Source: Apteryx mantelli (Eukaryota > Chordata > Aves > Apterygiformes > Apterygidae). From it: 64,000 bases of DNA. Shown piece by piece: positions 15,111 through 28,989 of this stretch. Position 1 is the stretch's first letter; each line of letters starts with the position of its first letter. The notes under the pieces were generated by a model. It did not search any database and had not been told where the DNA came from. It saw nothing but the letters and a program-made list of their open reading frames with translations. The DNA is taken from NCBI RefSeq assembly GCF_036417845.1, contig NC_089981.1, forward strand, positions 39,686,668-39,750,667. The letters are read 5' to 3'. Made by a program: the position numbers and the translations under genes.

Positions 15111-15133
15111 ACATGCGCGCACACACACACACA
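15111..15133. repeat. Alternating purine–pyrimidine tract, (GC)n(AC)n
   Basis: Twenty-three nucleotides alternate strictly between purine and pyrimidine: ACATGCGCGC followed by (AC)n. This is a (CA)n microsatellite with a GCGCGC core and is a textbook Z-DNA candidate. Confidence 0.85.
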
Positions 15134-17312
15134 AGCCAGTTTTGCCTTACGCTGCCTGTTCAGTAGAACAGATAGCCTGTTCTCTGACTCTTTTTAACTG
15201 CAAACCTTAAACTAGTTGTGTGTATTTTGGACCATTTCCCATCCTACCATGATTTCCTGTCTGAGTCTGCAGCCCATGGCAACAGCAGAAAATTGGAGTA
15301 CAGGCTTTACAGATGATGGTAGGCCAAATGACTTGTGCCAATTTAGTATCTTCTTCCATAACATAGGCATTATCTAAGTCTTGGCTGTATGGCAATAAAT
15401 TCTGCTAATAAATTAGATTCATTTTAATTTATAATTGTGCTTGTGAAGCTGTGCCTTAGGGAAGCTGTGGCCTTTTGCAGTGAACACACAAAAACACATC
15501 CTTACACATACAACATTGTACTTTGAAAGCAAAATAATATTCTGAACTGCTGTCAAGGTAGAAGAAAATTCACAGTTTTATCACTCAATTGTAGCAGGTG
15601 ACAAGTCACTGGGGCTGTTTTAAAAACAAAACAAAAATAGTCCCCTTCTGAAATTTACCTATGTGTGGGACATAAATCATTCTGCAAAATAACCTATGAC
15701 AAAAGCTGCAATTCTACATGTCAGCAACAAAAATACAAGACCCAAGATTACATACACAGGGAACAGGCACCAGAAGCAACTCCAGAGTTGCTTTGCATTG
15801 GGAAATCTAGGGTTAACATGAATTTTCCTAGAGTAGCTTTAATAAAAGACACTACATCTGGCATTGCCCTCATAGAACAGGGAGGTAGAGGGGCAGGGAG
15901 ACCCACAAACACTTTTTTCAATGAATAATATTAAAAAGCACACACCATCACAGTCACCCACTCACTTGGGCATCTACAATACTACCTCAGTATACAGATG
16001 CTTGGAATCTTTCCTGCCCCCAGCACACATGCTGGGACATCCAGATTTTCCACAGAATTAAGTGTTATCCATGATCACCATCTAAGCTTCTCACACTTCG
16101 AGGTGTAAAGCCCTGCAGTTTTCATTACAGAATACTAAAACAAAACTACTGCAGACAAACACATGGTCTCAGTCCAAGTGATTTCAGTGGAAGCCCCCAG
16201 GCAACTGCTTAGAAAAGAACCCACTCTTTTCTGATGAGCAAAGTCATACCCTTGCTATTGGAATGCATCACAGACTAAAATCCATAAGCCACTGCCATAT
16301 TCTATAATGAAACCTTTCTGGCCTCACAGCGCTGGTAAATATAGTACTGTGTTCCAGCTTTCACTTGTTTTTTTTCTCCAGCTGAGTTCACAACTGTCTT
16401 CCATTTTCTCAACATTTTGTCCTTCTTTCCTGTTTAAATCGCATGAGATACAAGCATTATTCAGAACTAAGGGGTTCACAAACCTATCTTCTGGGAGAAA
16501 ACGCACAGTTCACAGTCCCTGCCCAGACATCTGTTTTCTTCAATAGAAATTAGATTTTATTTTTTCCATAAGACAGAAAAGTAAACACAATTTATAAAGA
16601 AGGAAGTGTAGACGCTCCAGAACTTTATAACATGTGGCATGGTGCTTGACATGGCTGAGCTGGACACACTCAATATGAGCCTTAGATTTTCTAAACTCAG
16701 ACTACGGAAACCCCAGAGGCACACAGAAATTGAAATTAACCAATGTGCCTTGCAGTAATTGTACCGAGTAATCACAGAACAACAACCAAATCAAGTGTCC
16801 TCCCTCTACCTTTCTTCTCTCTCCCTCGCACACCCAGTGCATATTAACGTTTCAGTTTGTCAGAACGTGGTTACAGTCAAAAGTATGACTTTGCACACTG
16901 AAAAGGTAGATTTATGCATATATGTTTGGAGTCATGTATGCGAGTCACTTGCCCAAGTTTTTGTTGCTGATATCCCTGATGAACAGGATGACTACACCTA
17001 CGCCAAATGCTTGAACTGAAAATCCTGCACACTTCTAACCACTGTGTTGAGTCACAGTAAGGATCAAACAGATCAACCTAACTTAACAATTGGATCTGAA
17101 TTTATGGGGCTTTAATGAGAGAAGTCTAGCTAAATTTTCTGATATCCCAATTAATTCATTATCCTCAATAAAAAGAATTTGATTCGTGATGTACTGAATA
17201 TTCACTAACAAAGTCAAAACAAGCACAGAACTTCGTGACACATAAAACATTTTAAATGACTTTTCTAATTACAGGTGTACTGTATCAAGAGAAGAAAAAG
17301 CCCAATAACAAC

Positions 17313-17339
17313 GGGGGGGGGGGGGTAGGGAGGGGAAGG
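17313..17339 (+). repeat. G13 homopolymer plus G-runs (quadruplex candidate)
   Basis: Thirteen G followed by TA, GGG, A, GGGG, AAGG. The run and the adjacent triplets give at least four G-tracts within 27 bp on the plus strand (the template strand for ABTB2). Confidence 0.9.
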
Positions 17340-18423
17340 AGTAGTACTTCCTATTCTGGAAACCAATCAAAGGCCCATTAAAGCTAATGGAGCCCTTTGG
17401 CTCCACCAAAATTAAACTTTAAGGTAAGCAGCTGTTCTCATTTGCCTTCTGAGCTTGCTCTCAGTAGCAGCTCATTGAGAACAATTCTGCTGACAATTTG
17501 AGAACTTACTGTCATCATCCTCAAGCATGTACAGTTCAAACAAAACTGATAATGCAATGCTCATCCAAGCCAAAATTTCCTCATATACTGCTAAAGCCTA
17601 AAAGAGCTTTTCATAACACTCTTGACAAAAATCCATGAGCCCATAGACAAGCTTTAGAAGTTTTCATATATTGACAAAAGGAAATGGTTTATTAAAAAAC
17701 CCTAATAATTACATCTTGGTTGTCTACGATTACAGTTCTTCATCTTCTTCCCCCCACTCCAAATTAAAGAAAAAAAATCACTTAAGTGAAAATGTCCAAA
17801 GACACCATATAAACTTGATATAACAACCGAGAAGTACTAGAAACCATATGAAGACTATGATAAAAATGTATTAGTTCAAGTCTGGAGAGATTTTTATGAT
17901 CTCTAGACTAAACAAAACTGCCAGTGCAAGTTGAGTGCAAAATGTGTGTGTGGGGGAAGGTAATATCCAAACTGAAGAGCAGAAATTCAGTATATAATTA
18001 AAAAGAAATTATATCCACCCCCATAGAGGAAATAAATTTGCCATTTACATTATTACAATATACATACATCCCTAACTTTTTTCCCTAGACTTGTGGTATC
18101 ATTTCAGGAAATTGCACAAAACTCAAAAAGAAGAAAAGAAGAAACCTCTGAACCATTTGTGTAGCAGAAGCAGATGAGCACTTCTGAGGACAAGTTTACA
18201 GTGTGAAACAGTAATGTTTCTTATGACTTGCCTTAATGACTCTTCCTAACACAACAGTGCACAAAACCCCTTCCAAAACGTTATCTGTGATAAAAGTCAT
18301 GTGAAAGCCAATACATTTGGTATGTTTTGCCAATCCCCTCCCATTGTTTGTTTGACAAACATTGATGTATAAAAATCAAAAAGATTCAGAAGCCAATGGA
18401 GCTTGAAATCATTCTACCCCCAC

Positions 18424-18444
18424 TTTTTTTTTTTTTTTTTTTTT
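18424..18444. repeat. T21 homopolymer
   Basis: Uninterrupted T tract in ABTB2 intron 1. A second T-rich stretch lies near 18704–18723. No LINE or SINE body is recognisable next to either. Confidence 0.9.
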
Positions 18445-19099
18445 AAATAACCAAACCCTTCTCTCCCCAAACCATGCTACGAAAAGCCAGGCACTTTGAA
18501 GGAAACTTGGGAGCAGGAGCCAAAACCAAAGCACTCCAGATAAGTCTCTGGATATGAGGTAAAGATTCCTAATATTCAAGATGCTTTCCCTGCTGAAGGC
18601 CCAGATCAGCTGTCCATGGATGCTCCCTTCATACATCTTTGCCATATATATATTTTTTTTCCAGAACTGGAGGCAACTAAAATTGAGTATAGATTACAGT
18701 CTTTCTTTCTTTTTTTTTTTTTTAAATCCTTGCACTGCTTAAAAAGTTACATCTTAGATTTGGGTGGTAATCCACCAAGACCACTAGTCCCATTTCATAA
18801 ACATTCTACATAAAAATAGGATAGCATTACTGTTTTTCACATTTAACCATACCTATATCCCAGTCTTGAACCATATTGATCAAAACTTACCTGTAATTTT
18901 CAGTTTGCATCACATTAAAGTGCAACATGGTTCCATGTAGTTCTGCCTTTATGCTTATCTAACAACCCTGCCCATTGCTCTGAACATAGGAACTGGATGA
19001 ATAAGTATCTACAGATCTAGTTTTGCAGGTGGCAACAGAAATCGCATGGTAAAACAAGACTTGCTTAAGAGAATATTATCTAAGAATGTATAGTACAGG

Positions 19100-19115
19100 G
19101 TAAAAAAAAAAAAAA
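19100..19115. repeat. A-homopolymer
   Basis: A run of about 13 A following AGGGT. There is no associated retroposon body. Confidence 0.85.
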
Positions 19116-21302
19116 GTAGCTGTTGTGGTGATGCTAGTGCTTATAGTGAGGCAGAGAATTGAGTCATTTGTGCTCCTTCTTCAAATTTTAGCCCTTTCAT
19201 AGAAGGCTAGATAACAATTACTTCCTTCCCCCTTACCTACTAATCAGGGTTATCATGCAAATTTTTAGATGCTGAGTGACATTTACTGTACCTCATGTTC
19301 TCAGCTGTCCTGCTCTACTTCAGAGTCCATTTCCAAAGTCTGCGTACTCTGCTTATTCCAGCATAAACATGCAGTCATATTTTCTTCTTTATTCTTCAGT
19401 CCCCAGTTAACAGACTACAGAGTGGGGTGGAAATGAAAACAGTAGTAGTGTCCAACATGGACTGTAATATTATAAACACTAAAGAATGGGACAAGTAGAT
19501 TACGTCTTCCATAGTGTTCCTTTCCTCTCATCCCTGAAATAGCATAAACATTTACTTTGATCTTATATAACCCCATAGCAAATTAACCAGTTGTTATAAA
19601 TCTATATGCATAGACTGAAAAGCTAGTCTGAAATGTTTATTTGGCTCCAGTCCTTAGTCTCTAGCCCATGATTATACCACATATAGCCTTAATCATCTCA
19701 AGCACTTTGGTGTCATTACAGGACAGCCACAGGAATTATTTAAGCACATTTTCCAGAGCTGTTATCGTCTCTCCCCCCTTATTTCAATACTTTTTAATCT
19801 TTTGGGCAAGGACAGCCAAATGCAGTCTCCTCATTGACTGGTGTGGCACTGTAGCACTACAAAAAAAAAAGTTAAAGTTTTACTTTGGTCACTTGGACAT
19901 ATTCTCTCTAGCTTTCCCCTTTAAAAAAATAAAGATCAGGGCCTAGTCTTCAATTTTACTTTAACAAACTGAGCAGAAAGCCCATCAGATAGCTGACTTG
20001 TTGATGGTGCATAAGATAAGCAAACAAATGGAGATGCTTATTCTCAGTGTAAAACAGTATAACTAGCACTTGGGGGAAAAAACTCGCACAAAAATATATG
20101 CATAATATACACTGACCCAAAATGATTAAGCAGATGCTTTGCCTTTTCCTACATCTATCGTTCCATAGCCTCAAAGTACTTTACACAGATGAAATTAAAT
20201 GAAATCTTGCAACATCCTCCATAAGCTGGTATTTTGCTCAATTCAGGCATGAAACAGGAAAAGTAGCCTGGTTTTTATGAAAGGAATGGTCCATATGTAA
20301 TAATAGAATGACCAGAAGAAGATGGACAAGTGCTCAGACTTACAACTAACCTGTAAGTTATGAACACCAGACAGCTTTTGTTTAGTCGCTTGTTGGAGCA
20401 AGTTAAATATATTCACAACAATGTGTGTGATCTGATTTAATTATTGCTCATCTTTTTGGTTACAGTCCACACTGGGCTTCATTCAGCATCTATTTCAGGG
20501 AAATGTCTCCTGTTAAAACTGTAGTCTTAACTTTGTGTAGAAGCACAATCTAAACAACTGTCTGCTAGAGGACCATCACAAAAATCACCATCTAGACTGT
20601 AGTTCAAGAAATCACATAATTAAATAATAGGTTTTGATCAGACAAGGAAGTTATGATTCTAAAGGGATTTCATCTGACAGTAACACACGTAAGCAATTAG
20701 GTTCTTATAAACAGGGATTTTATAACTCAGAATTCCATTTAACTGAAGGTAAAGGACTTGTCCTTAGTTTCTTTTCCTAAAGAAGACAGCAGTTACAGCA
20801 TACCCTTCCCTCACAAGTCAGTTTAAACTATTAACTCTGTTCCACATACAATGCTCACAAAAGCAGCAACAACCACCCTAGCAGACTGCCACCAGACACT
20901 TTAATTCTAGGTCGACAAACAACCCTCAGCCATGCCCTACCCACAGCTGGCCTGGCCCAGCGCTGGTCTCTCCTCACTCAGAGTTGCCAGGCGTACCAAA
21001 TCACATTTGTTGTGGCCAAACATTTTGGACGGACTAGAATGAGATTACATTTCCAGCTTTTTTTGTGTCCTTTGTTAGAAGGCAAGCCTGGATGTGTTTG
21101 GGCAAAAGGCACAGACTTTGTTCATCAGCATTTGTACATCTTTTCCTCTATTTTTTGTTTCCTTTGATAAAGCCTCCAATGCAAACAACAGACTTCATTT
21201 AAAAGGCTTCCCTCACTCATAAAAGTACAAGATAGAGCTGACCTATATTAGACCTATATAGAGTTGACTTAGTTGCCCTAAACAAGATCATCATAGTCTG
21301 TC

Positions 21303-21321
21303 TTTTTTTTTTTTTTTTTTT
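21303..21321. repeat. T19 homopolymer
   Basis: Uninterrupted T tract followed by AAGG, in ABTB2 intron 1. Confidence 0.9.
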
Positions 21322-24300
21322 AAGGTCTTGTTCTGTAAGGGAAGGAAACAGAGTTCTGTTGAAATATTTTTGTCCCAATTTGTAAGTTAAAAAAGCATGA
21401 TGTCACCATTGTACTGGTTTTAACATTGCCTCAGGCTTGCTTACATTTAACCAGATGTCAAACTGGCACTTAGATGTTCAAAACAACATATAAATTTATC
21501 CCATTAAAACCAGAAGAACATCAGAAACGAACATTTTGATTGTTTTGTCTTTCTATCAGCCAGCATTCCCATAGTTCAATGTGAGCAAATAGATAACATT
21601 TTCTTATCTTGACTACTTATGGAGTAGAACTTATTACTTTAGATAGTTTTTCTTCAATGGCCAGAGTGTGAGACAGCAAGTAAGGACTCCTGAGTCTGTA
21701 ATGACGTGAAGATATTTATAGATAAGGACATATTGACTTGAAAATCCTAGGAGTTACTAAATACAGTATAAGAGCTAAAATGCAAACAAAAGAAATTGGA
21801 ATTGCTCTGATCTTGTTTTCCAAACATTCAGGAGAATAAAGATTGTCAAGGGGTTTGCTGGGCACTTTTGAGTAGTGGTTTTATTGCATTTAGAGACCTC
21901 TGTTTCTCTTCTTTTAAATTCTGCAGGTACAATGGCCAAATTACTCAGGTTAAACACCTGATGATTTTACATTTTACTTTAAGCAAGGACAATATAGCAA
22001 CTTTGTGAAAATCACAAGATTAATATTATTCTTGCCCTTATTTTTTCTGTTTTCTCACATTGCTTTAAGATGAGCTCGCTTTAAAAATGAACTTGCTTTC
22101 AGTTCAACCTTAAGATCTTGAGGGTCAAGCTTCCAACTGCAAATGAGCACTTCTAAGCTACACTTCTTCCTGAAGTTACTTAGATGCTCGAGTCCCATCC
22201 CTCCCCAACTTGCTAATTGTTTGAAAAGTGAATTTTACACAACCTATTGCAATAAGTATTCTCAATATTTTACTTCTAACACTCCGTACAGGATATAAAG
22301 ATGAACATAAACACTTCCCTTGCAGTATTGTACACATATGTGTTGCAACACCAAGATAGTGAGAGGGCTAGAAAAATGAAACAGATGAGGAAGGAAGCTC
22401 TAAATGGACCATTACCCAGACTAATTGAATCATACCAAGTACATGAGCAGAAACAAACTACTAAAACTTGAAAATGTTACAAAAACATTAATAACCAAAC
22501 AAGGTTTTCCTATGTAGAAAAGATCTTTCACCTCAACCTCTGTCCCCCCCAATCAACAAAACACAGTCCATTCATAATTCACTGCCTCCCTATGTTACTG
22601 TTGAAATTAATTTTGGAATAGCCCCAAAATAAGGATTAAGATTTCGGGACACTTAATAGTATTAACAACATCCTTGCAGTGAATGAGTGCTGATCTCTTC
22701 AGCAAAGACAAAGAAGTTTGTAACAGAAGAGAGATTGTTTAGGAAAGCTCGCTGACAACCATCAGCTCTTCCTGAACTAGATGAGTTTAGGTTTCAAATC
22801 ACATGAGAAATTAGATGAGTTACATGAAATAAACACTCTGGTGGCTCCATTCAGAAAGAAGAGCAGATCACATGCTACTAGACCTTCTGGATTAGAGATA
22901 AAAGAGAGAGAGGCTTTTATTTCAATTAAATTATTCCAGCATCAGGAGACATACACCTCAACCATACCATATTTTATGACTAAGAATATGAACAGTTAAC
23001 ACTCATCCCACGTTTTCTACGGATACAAGAAATGCAATAGCATGCCCAGGTGTTCATTGCTAAGTTCTGAGCCAAAACAGGTTTGATTTTTCATCTGAAA
23101 ATAAAAATCAAAACCCTGTTACAACTTACACTTTCATACACAAGGATGAAACTCTGTCCTGGTCTCAACAGCATGTACTCAGTTTAAACTCCTGGCTTTA
23201 GCAGTAACTCAAGGAGCAACAGTAGACTTCAACCTAAACACAACAGGGCACAGACTTTTTTCTCCAGAAGTTCCTTTTCACAGGCCTACCTCCCCAGCTT
23301 CACAGGGTTAAGTTGTCTCAAACACTGACTCCATTTAAAGTCCAACTATCATCATTTGCTGCTAGTAGGTACACATCCAAGGAGTTTCAGCACTTGATCT
23401 TTGATGAACAGAATTGAAAGGACCCAAATTCTATTGCCATGGTGTAATACCAGTGATGCAAATGATTAATTTAATCATTACATTGTTCGTTTTACTAAAT
23501 GAAAAAGATATATATAGACATATACATAAACCCACTACAAGAAAAAAAATACCCAGATATTTTAGCTCTACTTGATCTCCCCTTTAACATAAGAAAGATG
23601 TATATCTGCAGATGTTAGTAGCTTTAATGGTGCATCTGGTGGTTTGTATTCAGGAGACATGAGCATGTATATACAAGCACTAACATTTAGGCTTAAAGAA
23701 TTTGCCCCTGTGGGTTTGTGGATATATATTCATGTTCTTGAATGCGTAGGAGTAGAAGTGTTCAAGGTATGCTGGGAGTAGACTTGTACATGGGTGAACA
23801 AAGCCATATTTCAATTAGGGTCATAGCCATCACCAGCTCATTTAACATGGAAACATGTGCATAGTTTTTCCATGTTCCTGCCCAGGAAACCCCTGCAAGC
23901 AATAAATGCAAGCACAGTGCAATGCATTCAGCCAGACCAAATGAGCGAAAGCTACGTACCGGGGCCAGTGTATCAGACTCCTACCCATGGGCTGAAGAGT
24001 CAGTGGCCACTTTTTCAGGCCTTCTAAATTTTAAGCCACCTAGCTGGAATTACTGTGCTGACTGGGCTGCCAAACGTCCAGAAACCCCAAAGAGGCTTTC
24101 CTATACGTACTAGTGGAGGGGCTAAAAGCTTCCGTTTCCCTCGCCATGCACCCGGGCCTGCGTGCCACAAAACCAGAGGCCGAGCTCTGACAGCATTCCA
24201 GGCTGATTAAATTCACTCTCAGTTTCACGAGCGGGAAAGGTCCTCAACCCCCTGGAAGCTCCAGAGTTTTCCCATTCAGCGCTATGTCAGCAGAAGGCTG

Positions 24301-27300
24301 AATTCTTTACTCAGATCTACTAAACAGGCCAGTCGGATATTAGAGAAGGCCAGAGCAGAGATTAGATGTGGCCGTTTGGTACACAGCTATAACCCAAGTG
24401 GCTTCAAACTACTGCTTAAGCTGCATACAGTTGGACGCTGATGTGCCACAAAGGATGGACTTTTAAAAGTGATTTGCAGACTGCCAGTGGTATAGCTTGC
24501 AGCATTTCCACTCACTTAGCTTATGGATGACATTTGCAGCTCTCTTCCCCAAAACATCCCCCTCCCAATAACATACAGTTTTTCTGAGTAGTTGTGAAGC
24601 TGATAGCTTATTATAATTAATAAACCTCCTTAGCAGCACCCCAGATTGTTCAGTTAACAAAAGAACTTTCTATTTATTGAAATGTCATAAAATAATTTAT
24701 TTCTTTATTTTTCAGTGTTGGATTTCAGTACAGTGCCATGATTATACTGAAATAAAGAAGTTATTTCAGACCAGTTTGATAACTACAAAAAGCAATTTTT
24801 AGTAACTCTGGTATAGCTCTTAAAAAAAACCACCCAAAGTTAAGGTCAGCTATGATTTTTAACCTACACAGGTGCAGTGAGAAATATAAAAGCAAATGAG
24901 TTTAGTTATTGATGGTAAATCTAAAGTCCACGCTTGACACTTGTCAGCTGTGCCTCAGTGTTTAGGATCACAGACAGAAGAAAATTCATGCCTGTAATAA
25001 CTCTACCAAGTCTAAATCCGTTCTTTCTGTAAGGAAAGGTTATTTGTTTTCCCTCTCAACCCCATTCTAAAAATGTCTCAAGACACCAAGTAGAGCTTAC
25101 TTCAGACTCAGTGATTTGATTCCTCAGCCAATGTGCAGTAAACAGGCTAATTTGCTGATTAGCTTCTCCACAGAGAACTTGAAGTGCTTCAGGTAAGAGG
25201 TATGTGAACAAACAGTATTCCTGACTTAAGTTTCCAGGCTTCCCCCTCCCCAGCAACATCTGTCAACAGCTGGTTCTAGAGACCATCAAGATATGCTGAT
25301 GCATTAAGCAGCACAGCAGGTGTATTAACTGCTGCAGGATTCTTCAGCAGTAACCAGATAATTGAGTAAAACACAGTAAGTGCTGTAGTTTATAGGGTAA
25401 TAATACCAAAATATCTTTGAAGTGTTGACAATTCAGACTCTCATGAACCACACACTAGTCAATATAGCAACATCACGCAAAAGAATCGCGTTTCCAAGAT
25501 AAATTTATATTTCTCTGCATCTCCCAGACATTTTAAATGAATAGACTCTAATATTCCAGATCAGAACAGCCTCAGCCCCCCCATGAAACTACTGGATGCA
25601 TGCTCTACTTTAGCTATATCAAGCCAAAGCATGTCATACCTCTCCACCCAATTAAATGTAGAAAATGAGAACAGGTATTCCAAGTCACGACTTTTTTTTT
25701 TTTAACCTTCCAGTTGCTCTACTGATCAATAGCTACTTATCACTTTTGCTGCTTTTAAAGACGTTTCATTTTCTGTTATTTTCCAACTTACAATGCATTA
25801 TTTTTTACAACATTCCACCTAGACTCTGTCTGAAAAGACTCAGTCCTTAGAGGCATTAATACATCCAGAGAGCTTTACTGAACTTATGGCCACAAGCTCA
25901 GATGACATTCTTCCTTCCAAGACAGGCAGACTGAATTCCAAGCACAAAGTCAGAACTCACACTAACAGCAGAGTATGTCTTAGAGAAGTAGCAAATAGTT
26001 GATTAAAGAACAGCTTCACAAAAAGGAACAGAAAAACAAAAACACAACTGCAGATTATTATTGTTTATTTAAAAATAGAATTAACTCCCCTTTAAGCATT
26101 TAGAGTTTTAAATCTTACCCTTCACACACCAAGCATTGATTAGAACATGTTTGTCATAGTAAAGAAAAATAAGCTTTCAGCTTCTAAAAGCCTTAAGAAT
26201 TGTGACTAGACTACTCTCTTTGACGGGAGATTAGTCACAGAAGAACACAGGTCTAGATCTCAGTCTCTTGACAATTTACAAAGATTTATGCATTTACTTA
26301 CTATTTCCTGAACTCCAAGGTAGCCTGCTATCCTGATCTAATAAAGGAAACTATTTAATAGATCTTAATGCCAGAAAGGTCCATTATGATAATCCAGTGC
26401 AATCTTCTGCATATAGTATACTGCCATGGATTTCATCCAGAGATTGCAATGCTTGACTGGAGCTGGAACTTAACCTCCAAGAGCTTTTTATCTCTAGCAT
26501 CAAACTTAGTACTATAAAACAAAACCCTACAAACATATGCCAAGTTTGGAATTTACAAGTACTCCATTAAAATTTTCTTATCATATAAAGAAACAAAGAA
26601 GACAGTAAAGTGAGTTTTGCTGTTCCTTGTACTGGAACAAATTCAGTTATTTTACCACTAGATCTACCTCAGATTTTATTTAATGTACAAGACAAAAATC
26701 ATTTGAAAGCACTGTGGAGAATGATGCGACTATTACTAATATACAATTCCTAAACGGAGAAAGAATAAAGAAGTTATTTAGAGCTTTCTGTATCAATATA
26801 AAACCATTTGTAGTCTTATAACTGCAAGAAATGACATTTAGAAGATTCACTGACTTGTATCCGATAAAATATTAGTGACAGACTGTCACAATAAATCACA
26901 GTATGCCTTTAGGTGCATTTTATTCAGTTTTCAGACTTTAAAAACATGCATTCAATTATTGACAGAATTGATCAGAAAGACAAGAACAACAAAAGAGGCA
27001 ACAGAAGCCAACCCTTCTGTGGCCAATCACCACCCAGTATTCTACTATAAAAGCGTTATCATAACTGACCATTTGGTGTTTTGAATATTTATAAGCACTT
27101 CCCTGCACAGTCACTCATGTTTCCATTGAACACCAGCTTCCATCCATTCATTGCAATTTTTCCAAGACAGAGATTTCTCATCAGGGAAAAGAAGGAAAAA
27201 AAAAAAGTCAGCACTGTGAATGATTAACTCTTCCTTTCCATTTTACACACAGAAACTGTGCAGCAGATACACTAAATGGAGATCATGAACAGCTGAAGTG

Positions 27301-28980
27301 CATCTTTTTCTTTGTAGAACCATGATATTTTACTCCAGATTCCACAGACAAGGAACAGAAGATGGAACCGAGTCCTCTTTTTGGACTCAGCTATAAATAT
27401 TCCCGTGGTATATGAAGGATTATGACAACTGTGTTGGCAAGGCAAGACATCCCCATACCTTTACAATCTTGCATGAAAGAGCCTGTAGTTTAAAAAGCAA
27501 ATGTTTATGTTCGGCTTTTAAACTTACAGTTATGTTTTATACCAGTGCCGAAAGCGCACCCCAAAAGACTCTATCTTTTGCATTTAATTCACATACTTTC
27601 AGTAATATTGTCAGTAGACAGAGCACAGATAGCGTGTACAAGGGAGGGTTTGTGAGCTCAGTAATAGAAGCCATCCTCTTAAGTAGTTAGGATGACCCAA
27701 CAGAGAGAAACCGCAGTGTTGAGCAGTTACTGCACCTATCCGCTGGTAATGTGAATTGCTACGTTATTGCTTGGGGAAGGGATAATAGGAAGGTAATGCG
27801 GCTCATCAGCATGAGCTAAAAGTCGGCCTTTTTCTGACAAAGTATTTCATTAGTAACATTCACCTAAGGTATCATTTTTCCCCTCAAAGAAAATCTGCTC
27901 CTTCACTTATCCCTCATTATGAGGTTACATTTCAAAGAGACCAAGGCACTTGCTTTTATAAACAGTTAAATCAGAAAGGTTTTCTTCATAGAGCGTCTGA
28001 CCACAACAACAAAACCAGCGAAAGCCATGAAACTGCGTGGGGTACACAGAACCGCTTTCTGAATTCAATGCTTCTCTAAATTTTCCATGGAAAATTATGG
28101 TACTCCTCAGTGCGACACAACAACAACAAAAAACAAACAGTGCAGCTTCCTAACAGAACTGTCAAGATTCAAGTCTTTTTAATTGCTCCACAATCTCCTA
28201 AAAAGATGCCAGCATTCCTTTATCTGCTTATTTGCTTAACTGCTTAAAAAGTCTGCTTTCTAGTCAAGTGCCAGGATTAAGTATTTTAATGCTAAGTTAC
28301 TCTCATTATTGAGGTACCATCCCACATACTTAACTTGGCAAGCCAGGCGCAAATTCTTGTTTATTACATGAGCATAGCACAGCACAGCCTTGTACTAAAC
28401 TAGAAAGAAGTTTAAGTAACATCTAGTTATTAGTTTTTGTTCAGGAACTGAACTTTATTACTGAAATGAAAAAAAAAATCAAGTTGTTTTCCCTCTCCAG
28501 GCTGTATGGAGGAATAGCATCTTTAAGATGAAACTCTGCAAAATTCTCAGTATATTTTACTATACATTGGTGGTAGAGTGAAGTAGGTTTTGTTTAAAAA
28601 GAATAATGGTATTTTCTGAAGAACAGCTTGTTAACGCACGTTTCATATCATGGGTACAGAAAAGCATGCACACATGCCAATTATAGTAAAAATGCTCAAA
28701 ACAACAGCTGGTAGAAAGTTGGAAGAGACATTTGTTAGGACAACAGGGCTTGGTTTCCCACCACCTCTGCACCTTTTATAAACTGGTACACGTTAAGAAT
28801 AAAGCAGTATCACTCCTGCCTGGTAAAACTATGTCACACACACAAACCACTACCAAGATGCGATTCAGATGAAAAAAATCCCCAAAAGCAAAAAACCAAA
28901 AGCCCCCCACACAGATCCACAGAAATTACTTATTTTACTATAAAGCCTGTTGGTACGAAGACTAGCAATCACGAAAACTG

Positions 28981-28989
28981 GATCTTACC
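28981..28989 (-). other. ABTB2: ABTB2 exon 1 splice donor
   Basis: On the minus strand the exon ends G|GTAAGATC, matching the donor consensus GTRAG. It interrupts the glycine codon that follows CGKNAN. Homology to the family stops exactly here and a stop codon follows within five codons. Confidence 0.88.

Larger units (their letters stand above)
1..28988 (-). other. ABTB2: ABTB2 intron 1 (partial), no exons recognised
   Basis: This stretch lies downstream of the exon 1 splice donor on the minus strand, so it is read as the 5' part of ABTB2 intron 1, which continues beyond the window. I read it in six frames and found only short open frames (up to about 115 codons, for example 2902–3234, 12786–13133 and 13474–13821) without family resemblance or coding character. 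It contains one decayed CR1 copy (about 8150–9043), a possible orphan CR1 tail near 7858, several microsatellites and homopolymers, and otherwise AT-rich unique sequence. Small unrecognised exons or noncoding RNAs cannot be excluded. The intron assignment follows from the strand and splice phase of the exon, not from having seen exon 2. Confidence 0.8.
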
